Shown here one piece after another: positions 17,680 to 23,376 of a stretch of 23,376 nt of DNA. Source of the DNA: Sphacelaria rigidula. Taxonomy: Eukaryota; Phaeophyceae; Sphacelariales. Every line of letters starts with the position of its first letter. Position 1 is the stretch's first letter. The position numbers and the translations under genes are program-made. The stretch is from the NCBI GenBank assembly GCA_964200075.2, contig CAXNAA020000266.1:1-23376 (forward strand), written 5' to 3'. Below the pieces are notes generated by a model. The model ran no database searches, was not told the DNA's origin, and saw only the letters and a program-made list of their open reading frames with translations.

Positions 17680-18239
17680 TCCATCAACGCTGGCATGGCA
17701 GACAGCATTTGATATGCGTGGCAACATCTTTTTGACATGGATGGCCACCAGAAACGATCTCAGAGTCTATCATACGTTGCTTTGAATGCGAGGTGTCCAC
17801 CCGACGCGGGGGCATCATGGCACTCATGTAAGATCAAATCACGGAGGGTGGTGGGAACGACTAGCTGATCATGGAAAGCTTGGTTCTTGCGCAGATAACC
17901 AGGCAAATACGAACGGAATAACACGTCTTCGTTTAAGAAGTCCTTGCTCATGGAACCTTTGCTTTCACCATGTGGGAGCGCTATGTCAGGCTCGCGTACG
18001 TAGTTTAGATACGCACTAAACGCTTTGCGCTGTTCTTCCTGGAGTTGGGCAGGATCGAGCACAGGGAATAACGAAACGGCACTAGAAAACAATTCCGTGT
18101 CGTTTTGCACTATGTCAATCTCGTTCAACGAGTCGGCGGAAGTTTCGTAGTCACGTGGCCCAGGTGAAAAGTACGGACGATCACTCGGCACAAACTGGCA
18201 GACAGACGCTAACGCCGGTTGGTGTGCCACTGATTCAGT
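17680..18239 (-). pseudogene. Integrase N-terminal zinc-binding domain (truncated)
   Basis: It is open from 18239 in the RT/RNase H frame. After an acidic linker it reaches LRDLILHECHDAPASGGHLA, with the two His of the H-H-C-C zinc-binding domain. TGA at 17747-17745 follows TYDRL. The sequence then continues as RFWWPSM, and after a one-base frame change the Cys pair appears as CCLPC at 17707-17693. Homology stops at about 17680 in AT-rich DNA. The DDE catalytic core, the C-terminal domain and the 3' LTR are missing. Confidence 0.75.
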
Positions 18240-18420
18240 TCAAATTTCGCCGAACAAACGAGATTGTGCGTCGGGGACTACGTTCAGTTTCTCGGGTACA
18301 TACTCTACAGTAAAGTCGTAATTTTGGAGAGCAATAGCCCAACGAGTGAGCATGTTGCTAGTATCTTCCATGTAGTACAAAGCGTGAATGCGCTAATGCA
18401 TGCACTACTCCATAACACTC
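18240..18420 (-). pseudogene. RNase H C-terminal part (broken)
   Basis: Beyond the MITE the minus strand resumes in the RT frame with HALYYMEDTSNMLTRWAIAL, then YDFTVEYVPEKLNVVPDAQS. These are the conserved gypsy blocks with the His-containing strand and the 'N..ADA.SR' end, here read as PDAQSR. A TAG lies just before HAL, and a TGA at 18242-18240 ends the frame. The stretch expected between SVSMKAC and HAL (about 25-30 residues in relatives) is missing, so a deletion accompanied or followed the insertion. Confidence 0.7.
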
Positions 18421-18603
18421 CAAGGGTAGGTCGAGTAGAGTATACTCAATACTCAGTAATTTTGAAGAGTCATACTTTTAGTACTCAAAATTTGAGTAGA
18501 GTATTTGAGACCGTACTCGACCTACTCAAACGTCGAGTAGAGTAAATACTCGAGTATTTTACTCGAGTACTCAAAAGTACGTACTCTACTCGACCTGCCC
18601 TTG
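18421..18603. mobile_element. 183-bp MITE-like insertion in the RNase H domain
   Basis: The ends are inverted repeats: CAAGGGTAGGTCGAGTAGAG on the left, and on the right TCTACTCGACCTGCCCTTG, which matches the left with one mismatch. The interior is built of ACTCGAGTA and TACTCAAAA words, so most of it can fold on itself. AACAC occurs at 18414-18418 and at 18605-18609, a possible 5-bp target-site duplication if the ends carry 1-2 extra bases. It has no coding capacity. It splits RNase H, so it inserted after the retrotransposon did. Confidence 0.8.
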
Positions 18604-18939
18604 CAACACGCTTTCATCGACACTGAATAGTGTCGTTGCCCATGTTTAAAGCGGTGGCTATAGTAAGCAATGATGTCTAGGGACTTGTCATCATCCTTAA
18701 ACAGCTGGGCAAGGAAAGCACCACATCCAGTTTCAGACGAATCAACGTGGACGACAAACTCTCTGGGAAAACCCGGGGAATGTAAAACCGGTGCTGGAAC
18801 CAATAGACGCTTGATGTGCGCAAATGTAACATCGTGGTCAACATTCCAAGCTTTTTTGAAACGAGATTTTGTGGCATACTCTTTTTCCGTGAGTTCCACC
18901 AAGGGTGCAGTAACTTCGGCGTAATCAAGAATAAAACGG
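18604..18939 (-). pseudogene. RNase H domain, N-terminal part (interrupted)
   Basis: It is in frame with RT. It shows REFVVHVDSSETGCGAFLAQ, the first RNase H block with its Asp, and IIAYYSHRFKHGQRHYSVSM, corresponding to the usual SR.L...E.NYS.TE.E block. In that second block the catalytic Glu position reads Met/Lys-Ala (SVSMKAC), just where the MITE-like insertion begins. The domain would degrade the RNA strand during reverse transcription. Its C-terminal end lies beyond the insertion at 18240-18420, with part of the domain missing. Confidence 0.8.
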
Positions 18940-20162
18940 AGCACAAAATTAACTACCCCAAGCACTGAGCGAAGTTCTTTGATGCAGGTGGGTGTCGGTA
19001 GTGCGTTGATAGCTTTGATCCGATCCTCCCCAACAGAGACGCCGTCTTTGGAAATTACGTGCCCGATATATTCAATCGATTTAGAACCAAACGCGATCTT
19101 TGACGGTTTCAATGTCAGTCCGGCTGCCTGCAGAGCTACGAATATGCTCTCCAAATACTTCAAATGATTGTCGAAATTCGCTGACAAGACACAGAGATCA
19201 TCCATGTAAATCAACAATTCGGGAATGTGGCCTAACATTTCATGGGCCATCTCAGTGAAAACCTACGGCGCATTACACACCCCAAACGGCATTCTCTTAC
19301 AACAGTATTTGCCTTGGTTGGTAACAAACGCCGTACGCTCTACGTGGTCTGACCTTTCTGGAAGCTGCCAGTACGCGCTCTGTACGTCGGCAACGGAGAT
19401 GAACTGTGCGCTACCGACGGTGTAGAGGTCGGACTCCATGTTCGCCATCGGCCACGTCTTGCGAATCAGCAGCTTATTCAACGTAGTACGGTAGTCGACG
19501 CAGAAACGAGGTTGTCCATCTTTACGAGCGACGATCGTGACGGGGGAAACCCATGGGCTAGGTAGTTCTTCAATGATCCCGTCAGTGAGCATATCATTCA
19601 CGCACTTAATAATAACGGCTTCGGCGCGAAGGTTGGCACGGTACGGTCGGCGGCTCACAGGTTTAGTGTTGGGCGGCAAGGGAAACGTTGCGTCATGGGT
19701 GGTGCATTTTCCGAGTTCACTACGGTTCAACGAAAACACGGGACGGTATTTTGCACACAAATCTAAAACTTGAGCTTGTTGCTCAGGGGAAAACGGGGAG
19801 TCAGCGAAAGCGTTCTGCAACGGTTCGGTGAGTTCTTGGCGTGCATGAGCGATTTCACCCACGGTTTTGGGAGTCGCTACAACGAACGGCATGCACGCAA
19901 AGTTTGTCAGGTTGTACGATATCAACTGGAGACAGTTTCGCAAGGACTAGGTTGTCATGCAATGCGAGAGACTCCGACGACGGATTGGCAACTTGTAAGT
20001 ATACTGCGCCATCTCGAGCATGCCAAGTAGTGAAAGTACGCGCGACGAGTACACGTTCAAATTCGATGGGGAAGTCACCAGATTTGATTTCTTCAGTTGT
20101 CATCAAGCGAGGTTCAACTACAACGGTGGTATCATATAACGGTATGACCTCCGAGTACGCTT
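18940..20162 (-). pseudogene. Reverse transcriptase domain (Ty3/gypsy type, one internal stop)
   Basis: The 20106-19855 part, in another frame, is the protease-RT spacer. RT proper is open from 19943. Motifs in order are SPWVSPVTIVARKDGQPRFC, DYRTTLNKLL, ISVADVQSAYWQLP (first catalytic Asp in VADVQ), KRMPFGVCNAP, a TAG stop at 19265-19263, then in the same frame LLIYMDDLCVLSANFDNHL (YMDD at 19208-19197) and GLTLKPSKIAFGSKSIEYIG. The connection (KELRSVLGVVNFVLRFI) leads into RNase H. All catalytic Asp residues are present, so apart from the single stop this is the best-preserved domain. Most gypsy elements have YVDD or YIDD; Met at this place is less usual. Confidence 0.9.
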
Positions 20163-21180
20163 TTACGATTGCGTTATGCCCGGGGGAATGTTATAATGTC
20201 GATGCAGGGTGATCGAATGCTCCCGTGCTCTTTTGTGCACAGCAGCAACGGTGAACGTGGATGGAGGCGTGATGCTGGCGCGTGGTACTTTACGATGTAA
20301 CGCAGGGAGAGCGGTATCATTCGATGCAAAAGTCAGTTGTTCGTTCTTCCAATCAAGTACTGCACGGAAACGAGACATTGTGTCATTGCCAAGCAAGATT
20401 TGACCAGGGCCGAGGGAAGGGATCACCAAGGCATCAATACGGCGGGAGACGTCTCCCGAACGAACGTTTAACGAAAGATAACCCAACACTTGAAGTGATG
20501 CTCAAATTTGCGGCATTTGGCTTCATGTGAGAGAGTGATACGGGCTCGAGTTGAGCAAACGATCATGTGGGATGTCGTTTCAAGTACGAAAGTGAGACAC
20601 ACGTGATATCACTTGTAGTATCAATGGTCAACTCCGGAACGAAATGATCATTCATATATCCAGGCGTACGAACACGCTTGGACGAAAAAGAAGACGACAA
20701 CGAAGACTTCTTCCGCGACAGCGAAGAAAGATAACGGGAAACACGTGTTTTCTCATTAATTCCGCCATGATGTTCGATTTTCTTCCTCTTACGGCCGCTC
20801 GAACTATGATTCAATGCCGGTTCTACCTGAACCTCTCTGCTGGCCTTTGGTTTTCGGGCACTTCGAACACCAATAGACTCGCTACGGTCCACGGGGGAAA
20901 TGGCTGCGCCAACGGGGCACTCTAATGTTCTAGCGGGGAAGCTCACGGGAGAATCTACCCTGACACCAAGACGTGTTACAGCAGGCAACGGCTGACTCTT
21001 ATCTATCGAATCTCTACAGTCATGCTGGCTACGCGGAAAGCTATGCGACTCAGGACTCGCAGGCAACGAATTTGCAAGTGACGCTAAACGACTACGGGGT
21101 AGTTTAACGCCCTTTCTACCAAGCGACACGATACTGGTAGGTTTTATCCTAAGTGCTACGGGCACAACACCTGGGCACCC
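20163..21180 (-). pseudogene. Retrotransposon linker and aspartic protease (broken)
   Basis: This continues the nucleocapsid frame through a Ser/Arg/Lys-rich linker. It reaches the retropepsin active site ELTIDTTSDITCVSLSYL, with the catalytic Asp at 20622-20620. The family motif is DTG or DSG followed by S/A; here the Gly is Thr (DTTS). A TGA at 20565-20563 interrupts it, and the frame shifts near 20490. The C-terminal half then continues as IDALVIPSLGPGQILLGND, where ILLGND is the second conserved retropepsin block, and ends at 20163. The protease would cut Gag-Pol in the particle. It is not functional as read. Confidence 0.75.
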
Positions 21181-23087
21181 CTACTCGGAGCCGGAATCCT
21201 CCCGCCGGGTGCGCCGACGGCGGCGCTTGGACGGTGACGTCCCGGCGGCGATCTCTGCAGCCTCAATTTCGTCATCCTCTCTGCGCTCGCAGTGGTCGAG
21301 GTCGTGGGAATTCCGCGATTGGCACTTTTCATAAGTGCAATCCTCGCGGTCGGGATCGAGGCGGTGACCGTATCGAGCACTACCGCTACAGCGCGACGAG
21401 CGAGCGCCGTTGCGGTTGCGGTTGCTACCTCCCGACGAGCGACCACGGGAGTTGTTCCTGTATTTCCCGCCACGGGCATTGGTGTTGCTGTTGCGACTGC
21501 CCCCAGCAGCGCGCGTGTTGGGGTTGCTGTTGCCCCTGGTCGCTGCGGACGCGATCACGATACGCGGGGATGGGCGAGTGGCAGCAGCGCGAGCGGTCGC
21601 CTGCTGCGTAGCAGCTTGCGCCTGTGACACGGGTTGACGAGACGGACGATGAGGTATAGCGGAGGAACCACTCAGTGCACTGACAGTGATCCCATTGGAA
21701 TTGACGGCTTCGCTACGGCGAGCACGTTCTTCGGCCCCCGCAACGATACCGGTGCCTCGTTTTGAAGTTGCATGAGACGGAGAGTCGGGGTGAGACCGAT
21801 CTGCCAGAGCTCGACTGTCATGCAATCCCACGGAGTACGACTCCCTTTTGCCCGCTCTACCGCTGCCATGAAACGAGACAGCATGGTACGGTAACAAAGG
21901 GCATACGAGGCTACGGACTCGTTGGTCCCTTGGTTGATGGCAGCGACTTGGGCTGCGCCTTCTTCAATCGAGTTTGCGGAGAGAAGGAAGTGCAAAAGTG
22001 TGTTCACCATCTCTTTCCACGTACGGGGGGGAGGGTGGGAACCTGGGGTTTCGGGATCAGGTGTGTCTGCGGCATTTGCGCAGTTGATCTGCCCCGAGAG
22101 GATCTGTTGAATGAGAGTCAGAACCTCTCCTGATCCTACAAGTGCAACGTGCTTGAGAGCAATGTTATCGGCATAAACAGGGTCCGACGAGACAGCTGCT
22201 GCCTTCAACCCAACAATCACACGAAAATGATTCAAGGTTTAAAGTACGTCTTGAGAGTTATCACCAGTCAAACGAGTGAAACTACGCAGGTCAGCTGCGG
22301 TGACGGAAACGTTGGCAGTAGTGCTTAGGTACGAACGAGCAGGCGCGGGTGTAACGCTAACGGCGTTGGCTGGCGCATTTCTAACGGTGGAAATTGCTGT
22401 TTCAACTGACGGAGTTGAAGTGACCGCTACTGCACTGCTTAGTGTGGGGGCTACGGCAACGCACGGTGTTGACGTAAGAGCCGGGACTGCATGGGCAGCT
22501 GCGGGTAGTACGGGCGCGCAACTAGGTGGGGCCACCAACGACGATGCGGGTGGTGCGCCACTACTAGTAGGCGCAAACGGAATTGCTGGTTCGCTCGGCG
22601 ACGATGCCGAGGGCAGCGGCGGAAACGATTCGCGTGGTGAAACAACGATGTTCTCGTCTTGTGCGGAAATGTTACCCTCTTCACTTACGTGTTGAAACGC
22701 TTCCGCTGGTGTGGTGCCGGCTACAGCTCCGTATACCGCAGAACTTGCTATGAAGGGCTCGGGTTGACGACCCTCCCGGAGGGGCAGCATTCACGCCTGA
22801 GTTTCCTCCTCCCACAGGATCCGCACAAGGTCTCCGGGTTCGAGGAGAGCAAGAGCATCCTCGTGGCGCGCTACGGGCACGCTGGCTCTAGCAGCAGTGC
22901 TGGCTCTAGCAGCAGCGGCTCCATCAGCGGCGGCTTTGGTTGCGAGGTTGACGACACGGTCGTCATCGTTGGCGTCACGGTCGCCATCATCGTTGTCGTT
23001 GTCGTTGTTGTTGGCGGCACGACCCCGAGGAATTCTAGGAACGGTTCTGTGTAACCCCGGCCAGGACAACGGTTTTGGACGGCCATC
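21181..23087 (-). pseudogene. gag-like capsid/nucleocapsid region (broken)
   Basis: Gag would form the retrotransposon particle and bind its RNA. The frame is open from 23087 but lacks an obvious in-frame ATG; an ATG at 23086 lies in another frame. An Asn/Asp-rich then Ala-rich N-terminus is followed by a TGA stop at 22793-22791, a Pro/Ala/Ser/Thr-rich region, a TAA at 22241-22239 and a capsid-like stretch (TWKEMVNTLLHFLLSA, ASYALCYRTMLSRFM). The frame changes near the C run at 21734-21738. The continuation is rich in Gln/Ala, Arg/Gly and Asn. It ends in a zinc knuckle at 21339-21289, C-X4-C-X5-H-X4-C, a variant of the usual C-X2-C-X4-H-X4-C, followed by a basic KRRRRR tail. The TAG at 21183-21181 is the only stop before the protease frame, so it may be a natural gag/pol boundary. 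Confidence 0.7.
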
Positions 23088-23376
23088 TCACGTCACTCTA
23101 CCGGTCAATCTATGGTGGCATTGGCATCTGTTCCCTTACATATTTATTGATATATTTATAAGAGCAATGGCCTGGAAAAGGTATACCTTCTCGTTTTTTG
23201 CCCAAGAAAGGTACGAAAAATGGCCAGATACACGAAAACAGCCAAACACGCTGTTTTGACCGTCATCGCACCGAAATTTTCACGCATATCATTTGGGGGG
23301 GCCATTGGCACCCGGGCCTCGAAAAATAACGGGAAAAAAATATGTTACTCGAGAGGTATGGCCACGCGAAAACGGA
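23088..23376. other. Region upstream of gag; possible leader or LTR, not proven
   Basis: This is where the element's 5' leader and LTR should lie on the minus strand. I see no primer-binding site I can name and no convincing second copy elsewhere in the window. The one hint is the AT-rich 20-base similarity between 23135-23154 and 17323-17342. Confidence 0.3.

Larger units (their letters stand above)
17680..23087 (-). mobile_element. Degenerate Ty3/gypsy-type LTR retrotransposon, internal region
   Basis: Read on the minus strand, the order is gag (23087 to about 21181) with a zinc knuckle, protease (about 20630-20163), reverse transcriptase (19943 to about 18940), RNase H (about 18940-18240, interrupted) and the integrase zinc-binding region (18239-17680). 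Protease, RT, RNase H, integrase is the Ty3/gypsy order; in Ty1/copia elements integrase precedes RT. At least four in-frame stops, several frameshifts, an inserted MITE and loss of the integrase DDE core show it cannot be active. No LTR pair or primer-binding site could be shown. The 5' LTR should lie beyond 23087, and the 3' end is deleted. Confidence 0.9.

Noticed and set aside
21153-21637. Arg/Ala-rich plus-strand open frames
   Set aside because: Shadows of the retrotransposon nucleocapsid region on the minus strand.
17323-23154. Possible LTR pair from the CTT(T)ACATATTTATT similarity at both sides of the retrotransposon
   Set aside because: Only about 20 AT-rich bases match and flanking sequence does not align.

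Overview
This window looks like nuclear DNA of a eukaryote. It holds one recognisable host gene, the C-terminal part of a DNA2-type helicase on the + strand, with three exons separated by GT-AG introns of 681 and 609 bp. It also holds a decayed Ty3/gypsy-type retrotransposon on the - strand and a very dense collection of non-coding repeats. Introns of about 600-700 bp, moderate GC and the style of the retroelement suggest an alga, possibly a brown-alga-like stramenopile. That assignment is inference, and nothing in the window proves it.

Layout. Positions 1-9930 contain no gene I can support. They are a mosaic of diverged dispersed repeats: a foldback family with GACGGCGAGAGTAGG-type ends (at least five clear copies and several fragments), a composite repeat in three copies, long imperfect hairpins, a cluster of the palindrome CCTCCGGAGG, a TTG microsatellite inside an inverted repeat, and a tRNA-like (SINE-like) segment with intact A and B boxes.

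Positions 10012-12213 hold the most striking structure. It is an array with a period of about 42-43 bp. Each unit is an AT palindrome plus half-site (AATATATATTG, about 6 variable bases, CAATATG) that can form a stem-loop, followed by about 17 variable bases. The first block (about 940 bp) is bounded by 21-bp terminal inverted repeats that differ at one base. Two further blocks are duplicates of each other, spacers included, and end in the same terminal sequence.

Positions 13297-15891 carry the DNA2-like gene: the second helicase lobe with the QYRM, DKYQGRD and NVALSRAK motifs. The Walker A and DEAD-like exons expected upstream are not visible in the preceding 13 kb. Either a very long repeat-filled intron separates them or this is a 5'-truncated copy. 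One foldback repeat lies in intron 2.

Positions 15892-17680 are gene-free, with a short diverged tandem repeat and an extremely AT-rich stretch. Positions 17680-23087 are the retrotransposon, read right to left: gag with a zinc knuckle, protease, reverse transcriptase, RNase H and the integrase zinc-binding domain. In-frame stops, frameshifts, a 183-bp MITE-like insertion in RNase H and loss of the integrase core make it inactive. No LTR pair could be established.
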